A DNA stretch of 64,000 bases from Solibacillus isronensis (lineage in GTDB: Bacteria; Bacillota; Bacilli; Bacillales_A; Planococcaceae). The stretch covers positions 62,001 to 126,000 of the forward strand of contig NZ_JAMBOC010000002.1 of assembly GCF_023715405.1 (NCBI RefSeq), given 5' to 3'. The notes beneath the pieces are model-generated. The model made no database searches. It was not told the DNA's origin and was given only the letters and a program-made list of their open reading frames with translations. Below, piece by piece: positions 1-7,897 of the stretch (positions are counted from its first letter, which is position 1; each line of letters begins with the position of its first letter). Both the position numbers and the translations under genes were made by a program.

Positions 1-297
1 CATTAATCTGCTATCTCTACGATTTTGCATCATCATGTCATTAAAATGTTCAGGTTTTGCCAAATACATATTCTCATCTTCCGAATCTACCGCCAACTGG
101 TCATCCGATTGTGGCATAAAGTAAAGTATTCCGCCAATTACAAATAGAAAAAGTAATACAATGGCCGGTTGCATGAGCGGCACCTGCTTCTTACGTTGTT
201 TTTTTCCATCCGACACTTTTTGTACAAATGCTTCATTCATCAGCGGCTCATTGCTAATCACTTCATCAATTGCTCGTTTCATTTGAGAATTCGTCAT
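1..297 (-). CDS. Putative anti-sigma factor, single-pass membrane protein (3' part cut by window edge)
   Basis: An open frame starts at ATG 295-297 and runs without a stop to position 1, giving 99 codons; the C-terminus lies outside the window. It overlaps the end of the upstream ECF sigma gene by 32 nt, the usual translational coupling of sigma and anti-sigma genes. The product has a short polar N-terminal cytoplasmic part (about residues 1-40, rich in K and R just before the membrane), one hydrophobic segment (about 42-60, PAIVLLFLFVIGGILYF) and then an acidic extracytoplasmic part. That topology fits a membrane anti-sigma factor or ECF-regulated sensor. No zinc-binding HxxxCxxC motif is visible, so assignment rests on topology and position. 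Start choice: this ATG is the first in frame after the overlap. Confidence 0.6.
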   Translation of the reverse strand, partial: MTNSQMKRAIDEVISNEPLMNEAFVQKVSDGKKQRKKQVPLMQPAIVLLFLFVIGGILYFMPQSDDQLAVDSEDENMYLAKPEHFNDMMMQNRRDSRLM

Positions 298-790
298 GCC
301 ACTCACCACCTTTTAATTGATCTCTTAACTTTTCACGTCCACGCCTAAGTCTCGTTTTCACGGTATTGTCCGAAATTGAGAGTAAATGTGCGATTTCATC
401 GATTTTCAGTTCCTTATAATAATAGAGAATGATAATTTCACGGTACTTAATCGGAAGCTCAAGAACTGCATTTCCCAGTAACCGATTTTCGTTTTGTTCA
501 AGCACTTGCTGTTCTGCAGATTTCGTCCCTTGAAAAATTTGCTGTATTTTATTCGTTAAAATGGTATTTTTATAGCTCCAGCTGCGTAAATAATCATAAC
601 TGCGATTGATCGTCATTCGGTATAAGTATGTTCGGTAACTCGCATTTCCGCGGAAGTGCTCACGCTGTTCATATGCTTTCAGCAGCACATCCTGCACAAT
701 ATCTTCTGCCATTTCTTTATTTTTCACATATGTATAGGAAAGTCGAAGCAATTCTTCTCCATGTGTTCTTATAAACACTTCAAACTCCAC
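266..790 (-). CDS. ECF-type RNA polymerase sigma factor (sigma-70 family)
   Basis: A 174-residue protein with the two-domain ECF layout. Region 2 is at about residues 5-75, with the core-binding DIVQDVLLKAYEQ stretch and the YLYRMTINRSYDYLR -10-recognition helix. Region 4 is at about 108-160, ending in the helix-turn-helix LSISDNTVKTRLRRGREKL. Length is typical of ECF factors (160-190 aa). The start is GTG (788-790), chosen because the strong site AAAGGGGGGAAGAAA lies just upstream. The downstream overlapping gene looks like its membrane anti-sigma partner, and a matching ECF promoter lies immediately upstream, so positive autoregulation is likely. It directs RNA polymerase to envelope-stress-type promoters, by family knowledge; the inducing signal is unknown. 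The exact sigma (W, M, X, V or other) cannot be decided. Confidence 0.93.
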   Translation of the reverse strand: MEFEVFIRTHGEELLRLSYTYVKNKEMAEDIVQDVLLKAYEQREHFRGNASYRTYLYRMTINRSYDYLRSWSYKNTILTNKIQQIFQGTKSAEQQVLEQNENRLLGNAVLELPIKYREIIILYYYKELKIDEIAHLLSISDNTVKTRLRRGREKLRDQLKGGEWHDEFSNETSN

Positions 791-823
791 TTTCTTCCCC
801 CCTTTGTTTTAATTGCTAACCGT

Positions 824-852
824 TAGACGGAGCTGTTTTATTTTTAGTTTCA
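824..852 (-). promoter_or_regulatory. ECF-sigma-type promoter of the sigma/anti-sigma operon
   Basis: On the minus strand TGAAAC (847-852) is followed after exactly 17 nt by CGTCTA (824-829). This matches the AAC ... CGTC signature of B. subtilis ECF promoters (SigM/SigX/SigW type). It lies about 35-60 nt upstream of the sigma gene's GTG, so the operon is probably autoregulated. Confidence 0.7.
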
Positions 853-919
853 ACTTTAATGATTATTTTTTTTATTTATGGGTATTAATCTACTTTATAA
901 CACTTTGGAGGTTTTAAGT

Positions 920-1447
920 ATGCGAGTATTATTAAATGTAAATGGCAGGTCACAATATAGTTCGGACATCCGGCCTGAATATCAAAACTCGGCATGCGGC
1001 CCAACGACTGCACACGTTATTTTGAATTACTTATGCGAAGATGAAACAATCCGCACGAAAGATGTAAACGAACTTTATAAATTATTAGGTGGTACAAAAA
1101 TAGGACTTTTTAAATGGCGGATGATCAGAAACTTACGTCGACTGCTAGGGGAAGACTGGTGTATCGAAGAATGTACGTTAACTCAGGCAATTGAGCAGTT
1201 ACGCCTGGGTAATCCGGTAGCGATGAAATTTGATGTATATTTTACCGGGCAGTTTCTGCGTAATTCCAACCCTCTCTATAAATATCATTGGGTACCATTA
1301 ATCGGATATGAAATTAAAAACAATGAACTCTACTTAACGATTCATGATAATGGCGGTCGTAACCGTGACAGTCAAATCCGGACTTTTAAATATGATGACC
1401 AACGCAATATTTTAAGCTTTGTGAAAATCGAAAAGGAACAGCAGTAG
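920..1447 (+). CDS. C39-like (papain-fold) peptidase family protein
   Basis: A 175-residue protein. The start at ATG 920 is preferred over the upstream in-frame ATG 878 because TTGGAGG (905-911) is correctly spaced before it. The motif NSACGPTTAHVILNYL near residue 30 places Cys ahead of a helix as in C39-like peptidases. A later YKYHWVPLIGYE and HDNGGRNR supply the expected His and Asp/Asn positions of a papain-like triad. No signal peptide or transmembrane segment is visible, so a cytoplasmic location is likely. The substrate is unknown. It stands alone: its own terminator follows at the stop codon, and the germination operon starts after that. Related C39-like proteins in Bacillus are mostly uncharacterised, so this is a fold-level call only. 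Confidence 0.65.
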   Translation: MRVLLNVNGRSQYSSDIRPEYQNSACGPTTAHVILNYLCEDETIRTKDVNELYKLLGGTKIGLFKWRMIRNLRRLLGEDWCIEECTLTQAIEQLRLGNPVAMKFDVYFTGQFLRNSNPLYKYHWVPLIGYEIKNNELYLTIHDNGGRNRDSQIRTFKYDDQRNILSFVKIEKEQQ

Positions 1448-1476
1448 CATTTATGCTACTGCTGTTTTCTTTTTTC
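1441..1476 (+). terminator. Intrinsic terminator of the C39-like gene
   Basis: Perfect 9-bp stem GCAGTAGCA / TGCTACTGC with a 4-nt loop, followed by TGTTTTCTTTTTT. It overlaps the stop codon of the C39-like gene. Confidence 0.85.
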
Positions 1477-1477
1477 T

Positions 1478-1507
1478 GAATAAATGATTAGTCGATTGGC
1501 TATTACT
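1478..1507 (+). promoter_or_regulatory. Weak candidate forespore (SigG-type) promoter of the germination operon
   Basis: GAATA (1478-1482), 17 nt, then CTATTACT (1500-1507), placed 14 nt before the ribosome binding site of the first ger gene. The -35 fits the SigG consensus but the -10 is a poor match. It is listed because ger operons are normally SigG-dependent. Confidence 0.25.
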
Positions 1508-1531
1508 GTAAAAAAACTGCGAGGATACATT

Positions 1532-2623
1532 ATGAAATCAGTTGGCTCTATTAGTCTTTTACATATTATTTTTTTAACAATGACATTCATCGGATTAAAA
1601 AACCATGTCACGATTATTCCATCCTTACTGAATGGAGCAGGTCGTGATGCTTGGTTTTCTGTTATTTTTTCAATATTTTTGATGATTCCCTGGTTAGTTC
1701 TTCCTTTTATCACATTAAAAAAACTTAAAGAAGAATCTCTTCGTATGTATTTACTAAACAATTACCCTAAGCTGGGTAAAGTGCTTATTTTTATCATTGG
1801 TTTTTACTTACTTCTCATGGCCGTTATTACAATGCATGAAACACTACAATGGGTTTCAACAACCTTTTTGCTGCAAACGCCGCCATTGATTTTGTTTTTC
1901 TTTTTTACAATTGTATGTTTTTTACTGGCCACATCCTCCATATTAACGATTACGATGGTCAATGTTGTCGTCTTGTTTGGTGTTGTCGTCCTTGGCTTCT
2001 TTATCGCATTTGTTAATATTCAAGTGAAAGATTATGCATTGCTGCAGCCATTTTTCGAGCATGGATTTACACCGATTTTCACATCTATGGTATATCCTGC
2101 TTCCGGCTTTATTGAGCTTTATTTGCTCGTATTTATTCAGCAGCACTTTAAAACAAAGCTTAAATTTCGGCATTTATTAATTATGCTCTTTATACTATTT
2201 GGATTAACACTAGGTCCCTTATTGGGGGCAATTGCCGAATTCGGACCAACTGAGGCTGCTAAACAGCGCTACCCCGCATTTGAAGAATGGCGAATTGCCT
2301 CAATCGGCAGCTTTATAAACCATATTGATTTCTTTTCTATTTACCAGTGGCTTACAGGCGCATTTGTCCGTATTGGTTTTATATTATTCATAGCAATTGA
2401 GCTATTAGGGCTCAATGGTCAAAAGAAGAAAGTTTGGGAATATATTTTTCCGCTCTTTGTTTTTTGTTCGCTGCCTCTTTATTTACTCGATGACAGTATA
2501 TTTAGCAAATGGAAGGGGCAATATTTTCTAATAAGTACTACGTTATTCTTTTTCGTACTTTCAATTATTCTCTTTATATTAGCAAATCGAAAATCAAAGC
2601 GAAAGTTGGAATATAATGATTGA
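1532..2623 (+). CDS. Spore germinant receptor B-subunit (GerAB/endospore germination permease family)
   Basis: A 363-residue integral membrane protein with about 10 hydrophobic segments, belonging to the amino acid/polyamine/organocation superfamily like GerAB, GerBB and GerKB. The start at ATG 1532 is chosen because GAGGAT lies 6 nt upstream and the resulting length equals the family norm (about 365 aa); the upstream ATG at 1484 has no ribosome site. N-terminal GSISLLHIIFLTMTFIGLKNH and the middle GFTPIFTSMVYPASGFIELYLL are typical of the family. In the spore inner membrane this subunit is thought to bind the germinant and take part in the early ion and nutrient response. It is the first gene here, whereas gerA-type operons usually put the A subunit first. 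It overlaps the next gene by 8 nt. Confidence 0.92.
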   Translation: MKSVGSISLLHIIFLTMTFIGLKNHVTIIPSLLNGAGRDAWFSVIFSIFLMIPWLVLPFITLKKLKEESLRMYLLNNYPKLGKVLIFIIGFYLLLMAVITMHETLQWVSTTFLLQTPPLILFFFFTIVCFLLATSSILTITMVNVVVLFGVVVLGFFIAFVNIQVKDYALLQPFFEHGFTPIFTSMVYPASGFIELYLLVFIQQHFKTKLKFRHLLIMLFILFGLTLGPLLGAIAEFGPTEAAKQRYPAFEEWRIASIGSFINHIDFFSIYQWLTGAFVRIGFILFIAIELLGLNGQKKKVWEYIFPLFVFCSLPLYLLDDSIFSKWKGQYFLISTTLFFFVLSIILFILANRKSKRKLEYND

Positions 2624-4043
2624 ATACGCTATCTTAAAAAAGCAATTTGATAATTGTGCTGATATTCGCTTTCAAACATTTGACTTTCCTGCAAGCAACG
2701 TTATGCTCATTACCTGTGAAGCGATGACAGATAATCATTTATTCAATGAAGTAGTCGTACCCCGATTAAGAGTGGCATGTCATCAAAAGGAACAATTTGA
2801 CGAGGCAGTTCTAATGCAGAAACTGCATCTTCCCCAGCTATTGAAAATTGAAGATTTGCAGGAAGCTGTTACGAATGTATTTAGCGGATTTGTTCTTATT
2901 TATATCGAGAATTTAAATATACTGTTATGCAGCAATATTGAAAACAAGCCTAATCGAAGCCCTGAGGAATCAAACTTAGAAGTAACTATTAAAGGTCCAC
3001 GTGATAACTTCATTGAAGATTTAGGTGTAAATATTGCTCTTATCCGCAAACGTCTGCCTACGAATTCGTTAAGTGTTGAGAAAATAACGTTAGGGACACG
3101 TTCTAAAACAAAGATCGCTATTTTATATTTTAATGACATTGCAGATTTATCTATCTTGAAACAATTAAAAAAACAACTCTCTGAAATCGATACAGATGTT
3201 ATTTTAAGTGGTGAATTGATAATGGAACGGTTGAATAAAATTTCCTATTTAATTCCTTTAAATGATTCGACAGGTCGTCCTGATTTTGCGATGCAATCAC
3301 TCGTTACCGGACGCTTTATCATTTTAGTAGACGGAATTGCATACGCAATTATCACGCCCACCAATATTCTAGCATTATTAAAGTCCGGAGAGGATAATGA
3401 TTTTCCGTCCATATTCAGCTCGTTAGAAAGGTTATTACGTTTATTTTGCATATTAATAGCGCTTTTACTACCGGCTTTTTGGCTTGCGTTAACAACATTC
3501 CATCAAGAGCAGCTCCCAATTCAATTACTTGCGACAGTTGTACAAGCCAATACGGGCTCCCCACTGCCTGCAGCTATAGAAATGCTTGGAATGCTTTTTA
3601 TGTTTGAGTTATTTCGTGAAGCGGGATTACGCTTACCGAGTATTTTAGGTGGAACGATCAGTGTTGTAGGAGGATTAATTATAGGTGATGCAGCCATTCG
3701 AGCTGGGATTACAAGTCCGGCAATGATTGTGGTCATAGCCATTTCAACGATCGCTACCTTTACACTTGTCAATCAGTCCTTCGTTACGACAATCAGCATG
3801 ATGCGAATTGTATTTATTATTATTACATCGATTTTAGGACTTTTCGGCTTCTTCTTATCAATCTATATTTGCCTTGTTTATATCGCGAATATCCGTGTAT
3901 TTGGTGTTCCTTATTTAAATATAGCTGTCAATTTGAGCTGGGATAATATAAAAATGTCCCTTTTCCGTCCACCAGCAAAATCAAACACTAAACGTCCGGA
4001 AATATTAAATGATAAAGATAAAACAAAGGAAAAAACAAAATGA
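2616..4043 (+). CDS. Spore germinant receptor A-subunit (GerAA/GerKA family)
   Basis: A 475-residue protein with the GerA-family layout. A hydrophilic N-terminal half (about 1-260) is followed by 4-6 transmembrane segments (about 270-440) including PAFWLALTTFHQEQLP and the conserved LRLPSILGGTISVVGGLIIGDAAIRAGI. The C-terminal tail is polar and lysine-rich. The length fits the family (about 480 aa). Its ATG overlaps the end of the B-subunit gene (shared 8 nt), and its TGA overlaps the ATG of the C-subunit gene, so the three are translationally coupled. The protein sits in the spore inner membrane and forms the receptor with the B and C subunits; recent work on the family indicates it oligomerises as an ion channel. 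The germinant cannot be read from the sequence. Confidence 0.94.
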   Translation: MIEYAILKKQFDNCADIRFQTFDFPASNVMLITCEAMTDNHLFNEVVVPRLRVACHQKEQFDEAVLMQKLHLPQLLKIEDLQEAVTNVFSGFVLIYIENLNILLCSNIENKPNRSPEESNLEVTIKGPRDNFIEDLGVNIALIRKRLPTNSLSVEKITLGTRSKTKIAILYFNDIADLSILKQLKKQLSEIDTDVILSGELIMERLNKISYLIPLNDSTGRPDFAMQSLVTGRFIILVDGIAYAIITPTNILALLKSGEDNDFPSIFSSLERLLRLFCILIALLLPAFWLALTTFHQEQLPIQLLATVVQANTGSPLPAAIEMLGMLFMFELFREAGLRLPSILGGTISVVGGLIIGDAAIRAGITSPAMIVVIAISTIATFTLVNQSFVTTISMMRIVFIIITSILGLFGFFLSIYICLVYIANIRVFGVPYLNIAVNLSWDNIKMSLFRPPAKSNTKRPEILNDKDKTKEKTK

Positions 4044-5173
4044 AAAAATGGCTTTTGCTTCCATTGTTACTTTTAGTTGCTGGCTGCTGGGATACAAATC
4101 AGCCTGAACGTATGTATTATTTACTTGGCCTGGGAATCGATTATAAAGATGGTGAATATGAAATTTATAGTCAAGTTGTTGCTTTCACTAATATTGCTAA
4201 AAGCGAACAGCCGAACCCGGAAGCTACGCAGGCTGAAGTTGGGATTGCCAAAGGAAAGACTTTTGATGAAGCATTTTTTAATTTATATCAAACGATGGAT
4301 GAGCGCTTCTTTTTAGGGCATTTAAACTATGTTCTCTTTTCGGAAAATATCGCAAAGGAAGGTAAAGTAGAACCTGTTATCAATTCCCTTATCCGATACA
4401 GGGAATGGAGGTATACAACTTGGGCTTATATTACAGATTCCCCACTCAAGGAAGCTTTGCTCATCACACCCATTATCAATAAATCCATTACCCTTTCAAA
4501 GGTGTCCGACCCGCTCAGTTCATTTAATCAGTCATCCCGGGTCCGTCCTATACAATTACGGGAACTTATGATTCATTTGAATGAACCTAGTCATGAAGCC
4601 AAAATACCATTTATCGAAATTAGCGAAAACTGGTCAAAGGAAGATGGACCGGATCCAGTCTATTCATTTAAAGGCATAAGCATTATCGGTAAGAACTCTG
4701 GTTTAAAAGGGAACTTATTAGGCGACGATTTAAAAGGTGTTCAATGGCTGGAAAATGAAACAGACCGCTCAGATATTACCGTTAAAACGGAAGAGTTTGA
4801 AGAGTTATATACAACGACAACCGTTGACGAAGTGCATTCTAAAATTACACCAATTGTTTCCGAAAATAATGTGCAATTTGATTTACAAGTGCAATTGGTT
4901 GTTCAAACAAATGAAATTCTTAATGAAAATAAAATGGATTTATTAAAAAACAAGATTAAGGAGCAAGTAAAAAAAGAAATCGAGCAAACCTATAAAGCTT
5001 CCTTAAAATTTGATGCTGATATTTACCGGTTAGCTGAGGTATTGTATCGAAAAGATTTGAAAACTTGGAAAAAGTATGAACAAGATGGAAATATTCCTCT
5101 TGACGAGTCTACTATTCGGAAAGTGGATGTGGAGCTTGTAAAAGTCAAAGGTGAACGTATAATTTCCCATTAA
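4040..5173 (+). CDS. Spore germinant receptor C-subunit lipoprotein (GerAC family)
   Basis: A 377-residue lipoprotein with a classic type II signal peptide: MKKW, a hydrophobic run, then the lipobox VAGC with the lipidated Cys at residue 16. The mature part starts WDTNQPERM; the motif W-D/E-x-x-x-x-E after the Cys is typical of GerAC proteins. Length (about 370-400) fits. ATG overlaps the TGA of the A-subunit gene (ATGA). It is anchored to the outer face of the spore inner membrane and is needed for receptor function. A bidirectional terminator follows directly, so the operon consists of B, A and C subunits only, without a D subunit. Confidence 0.93.
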   Translation: MKKWLLLPLLLLVAGCWDTNQPERMYYLLGLGIDYKDGEYEIYSQVVAFTNIAKSEQPNPEATQAEVGIAKGKTFDEAFFNLYQTMDERFFLGHLNYVLFSENIAKEGKVEPVINSLIRYREWRYTTWAYITDSPLKEALLITPIINKSITLSKVSDPLSSFNQSSRVRPIQLRELMIHLNEPSHEAKIPFIEISENWSKEDGPDPVYSFKGISIIGKNSGLKGNLLGDDLKGVQWLENETDRSDITVKTEEFEELYTTTTVDEVHSKITPIVSENNVQFDLQVQLVVQTNEILNENKMDLLKNKIKEQVKKEIEQTYKASLKFDADIYRLAEVLYRKDLKTWKKYEQDGNIPLDESTIRKVDVELVKVKGERIISH

Positions 5174-5205
5174 AAAGAGGTTGTGCAACTGTGCACAACC
5201 TCTTT
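5174..5205. terminator. Bidirectional terminator between the ger operon and the exonuclease gene
   Basis: Perfect 14-bp stem AAAGAGGTTGTGCA / TGCACAACCTCTTT with loop ACTG, flanked by A-rich and T-rich ends. It separates two convergent genes. Confidence 0.85.
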
Positions 5206-5211
5206 CGCATT

Positions 5212-6090
5212 TTATTTATAAATCGAACGCGCATGTTTCGCGATTAAGCGGTAGCCATGCTTTTCAATGTGTTCAAATAACTCCGGAGCATAAGGTGCTA
5301 ATGCTAATTGATCCAGCTCTATGTCAATCGGTACATCGCAGTGTATTGTAGCCAATTGATGCGATAATCGTAACATCGCTAAATTTTCACTGATTTTAAT
5401 ACGTTGGCCCGGCTTTAATGTCGGCAATGCTTCTAATACGCCATCAATGGAACCATGGTTTTGAATAAGCTGTAACGCTGTTTTCGGCCCAATGCCCTTT
5501 ACCCCCGGGTAACCATCGCTTGTGTCTCCCATAAACGCTTTAACTTCAGCGAATTGTTTTGGCGCAATGCCATATTCCTCAACAAATCGGCTTTCCGTAT
5601 ACACATCGTATTCTGTATAGCCCTTTTTCGTAAAGGCAATCGTTGTCGAAGGGTTTAGTAATTGTAGTAAATCTTTATCTCCGCTAATCACAGTAATTTG
5701 AGCATCGTCTTTCCACTTTTCAATCATTGATCCGATTAAATCATCCGCCTCAAGACCTTGTGTTCCAAAGTTTTGCCATCCGATCATTTCCGATACTCTT
5801 TTAGCCATATCAAACTGCGGCAGCATCTCTTCCGGTGGTGCAGGTCGATTTGCTTTATAGCCATCGTACAGTTCATTGCGGAACGTAACCGCACCCATAT
5901 CCCAGCAAACAGCTAAATGTGTCGGCTGCATCAGATTCTGTGCTGTCAATACATGACGGGCAAAGCCTTGAACACCGTTTGATGGTGTTCCGTCATCTAA
6001 ACGTATAAATTGATTCATCGCTGCTGACGCAAAAAATGAACGAAACAATAGCGCCATTCCATCAACTATTAATAAATGTGGTTTTGTCAT
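5212..6090 (-). CDS. 5'-3' exonuclease / flap endonuclease (YpcP-like, stand-alone PolI exonuclease domain)
   Basis: A 292-residue protein equivalent to the N-terminal 5' nuclease domain of DNA polymerase I. The N-terminal HLLIVDGMALLFRSFFA is the PIN-like start with the first metal-binding Asp. Further acidic metal ligands are in LEADDLIGS and ISGDKDLLQLL, and MGDTSDGYPGVKGIGPKTALQLI is the H3TH DNA-binding region. The start at ATG 6090 is chosen over the in-frame ATG 6117 because AGGAG precedes it by 8 nt and the family begins just before this Asp. It probably removes RNA primers and flaps during replication and repair, redundantly with PolI. It is convergent with the ger operon and downstream of hutH on the same strand, with a 68-nt gap and no clear terminator between them. 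Confidence 0.93.
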   Translation of the reverse strand: MTKPHLLIVDGMALLFRSFFASAAMNQFIRLDDGTPSNGVQGFARHVLTAQNLMQPTHLAVCWDMGAVTFRNELYDGYKANRPAPPEEMLPQFDMAKRVSEMIGWQNFGTQGLEADDLIGSMIEKWKDDAQITVISGDKDLLQLLNPSTTIAFTKKGYTEYDVYTESRFVEEYGIAPKQFAEVKAFMGDTSDGYPGVKGIGPKTALQLIQNHGSIDGVLEALPTLKPGQRIKISENLAMLRLSHQLATIHCDVPIDIELDQLALAPYAPELFEHIEKHGYRLIAKHARSIYK

Positions 6091-6158
6091 AATAAATCTC
6101 CTCTTTCTACTAAACACTTATTATAACAAATGCACCGGTAGAATGTTGCTGTAAATAC

Positions 6159-7643
6159 TTACCCGTTCGGTTTCAAGTAGTCGATGATACGATTCACGTC
6201 TTTGCTGAAAATCCGATCCTCCGTCATTGCAGGTGCTAAGTTACGAATGTCTTTCCACTTCTCATAAAGCTTTGGCGACATGTTCTCTACACCCCTGTAT
6301 TCCACTGCCTGTGCGGCACAAAATGCCTCGATTGCCAGTACATTTCTTACATTGGCAATAATCATGCCCGCATGGCGAGACCCTGTCGTACCCATCGAAA
6401 CATGGTCTTCCTGATTCGCAGAAGACGGTATGGAGTCAACTGATGCAGGATGTGCCAATGTTTTATTTTCCGATACTAAACTTGCTGCGCTATACTGCAA
6501 TATCATCGCGCCTGATTCAAGTCCTGGATTCGCACTTAAAAATGCAGGCAGCCCTTCATTTAACTGCGGGTTTACTAATCGCTCAATACGTCGCTCTGAT
6601 ACATTGGCCAACTCCGCCATCCCGATTTTCAGAAAGTCCATCGCAAACGCAATTGGCTGACCATGGAAGTTTCCTCCTGAAATGACTAAACCACCGTCAT
6701 CAAAAATGAGCGGATTATCTGTTGCCGCATTCATTTCGATTTCGAGCTTTTCTTTGACGTAATTCAATACTTGCCAGCTCGCTCCGTGGATTTGCGGGAT
6801 GCAGCGAAGCGAATACGGATCCTGCACCCGCTTTTCCCCTTGATGTGTAATGAGTTTACTATCCTTTAACCAATCACGCATACGCTCTGCAACACCCATT
6901 TGTTCTTGCATGCCGCGCGCTTCATGAACAGCTGGATGGAAGGCATCGATAATCCCGTATAAACTTTCCATTGTTATTGAGGCAATCCATTCACTCGCAT
7001 AAGCCAGTTTCTCGGCTTCCAAATAATTGACTACGCCTTGTGCTGTCATTGCCTGGGTTCCATTAATTAATGCAAGACCTTCTTTTGCCTGCAGTTCAAT
7101 TTTCGGCAGTCCCCGATGTTCAAATATTTCATGTGACGGATGTTTACTACCATTTACAAATACTTCTCCTTCCCCAATAACCGCCAAAACTAAATGAGAA
7201 AGTGGTGCCAAATCTCCCGATGCTCCAAGTGAACCTTGCTGTGGAATAACAGGAACAACATTTTCATTAATCATCCATAACAGCCGTTCCAGCACTACCA
7301 AGCGAATACCTGATAACCCCTTTAATAGTGCATTTAATCTAAGCACCATCATCGCTTTTGCAACTTGTTCCGAAAAAGGCTCCCCAAAACCGCATGCATG
7401 GGAACGGATTAAATTAACTTGGAGCTTGCTTACCTCGTGCTCCGCAATTTTCACATCGCTAAACTTTCCAAACCCTGTGTTAATGCCGTATACGGTTTTA
7501 TCCTGCTGAACAATTCTTTCCACTGCTTCACGACTTTTAACAACACGTACTATCGCTTCCTCTGCTATTTCTACTTTTTCCCCATTATATAAAATGCTCC
7601 CTAATTGTTCGATCGATAAATTTTGTCCGTTTAACTGAATCAT
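6159..7643 (-). CDS. hutH: Histidine ammonia-lyase
   Basis: A 494-residue enzyme that converts L-histidine to urocanate and ammonia, the first step of histidine degradation. [14 protein letters not shown] places Ala141-Ser142-Gly143, which cyclise to the MIO electrophile. [13 protein letters not shown] and the C-terminal GSRHAGMI and VEYRGVE regions are also characteristic. Length is normal (about 500-510). AAAGGGGTG precedes the ATG by 7 nt. The rest of the hut pathway (hutU, hutI, hutG, hutP) is not in the window, so the gene is an orphan here. A 16-bp imperfect palindrome lies upstream at 7696-7711. Some MIO enzymes act on Phe or Tyr, but similarity along the whole length favours histidine. 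Confidence 0.95.
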   Translation of the reverse strand: MIQLNGQNLSIEQLGSILYNGEKVEIAEEAIVRVVKSREAVERIVQQDKTVYGINTGFGKFSDVKIAEHEVSKLQVNLIRSHACGFGEPFSEQVAKAMMVLRLNALLKGLSGIRLVVLERLLWMINENVVPVIPQQGSLGASGDLAPLSHLVLAVIGEGEVFVNGSKHPSHEIFEHRGLPKIELQAKEGLALINGTQAMTAQGVVNYLEAEKLAYASEWIASITMESLYGIIDAFHPAVHEARGMQEQMGVAERMRDWLKDSKLITHQGEKRVQDPYSLRCIPQIHGASWQVLNYVKEKLEIEMNAATDNPLIFDDGGLVISGGNFHGQPIAFAMDFLKIGMAELANVSERRIERLVNPQLNEGLPAFLSANPGLESGAMILQYSAASLVSENKTLAHPASVDSIPSSANQEDHVSMGTTGSRHAGMIIANVRNVLAIEAFCAAQAVEYRGVENMSPKLYEKWKDIRNLAPAMTEDRIFSKDVNRIIDYLKPNG

Positions 7644-7695
7644 TTACCGCACCCCTTTTAACTATTCTTATCTCTCAATTTTATTATTGTTTAAA

Positions 7696-7711
7696 TAGCA
7701 GTTAATTGCTA
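7696..7711. promoter_or_regulatory. Palindrome upstream of hutH, possible operator
   Basis: TAGCAGTTAATTGCTA is self-complementary at 14 of 16 positions and lies about 53 nt upstream of the hutH start, in a 251-nt intergenic region with no gene. It could be a regulator site; the regulator is unknown. Confidence 0.35.
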
Positions 7712-7865
7712 CTAATATTTCACCTTTAAAACAATAGTTAAGTTGAAAATGCTTATTTTAAGGGCTTTATACGTTTTATTTCTAAAAAGTTGTTTACCTG
7801 CTAATACATTAGCCTTCTAGTGATTTAGTATTTTATTATAGTAAAGTGCTAAAGCGGAGAAGGAT

Positions 7866-7897
7866 AAAAAAATAGAGATCCTATAAAAGGACCTCTA
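7866..7897 (-). terminator. Intrinsic terminator of the UbiB-like operon
   Basis: On the minus strand, TAGAGGTCC pairs with GGATCTCTA (one G-U), 7-nt loop, then seven T. It includes the stop codon of the UbiB-like gene. Confidence 0.8.
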
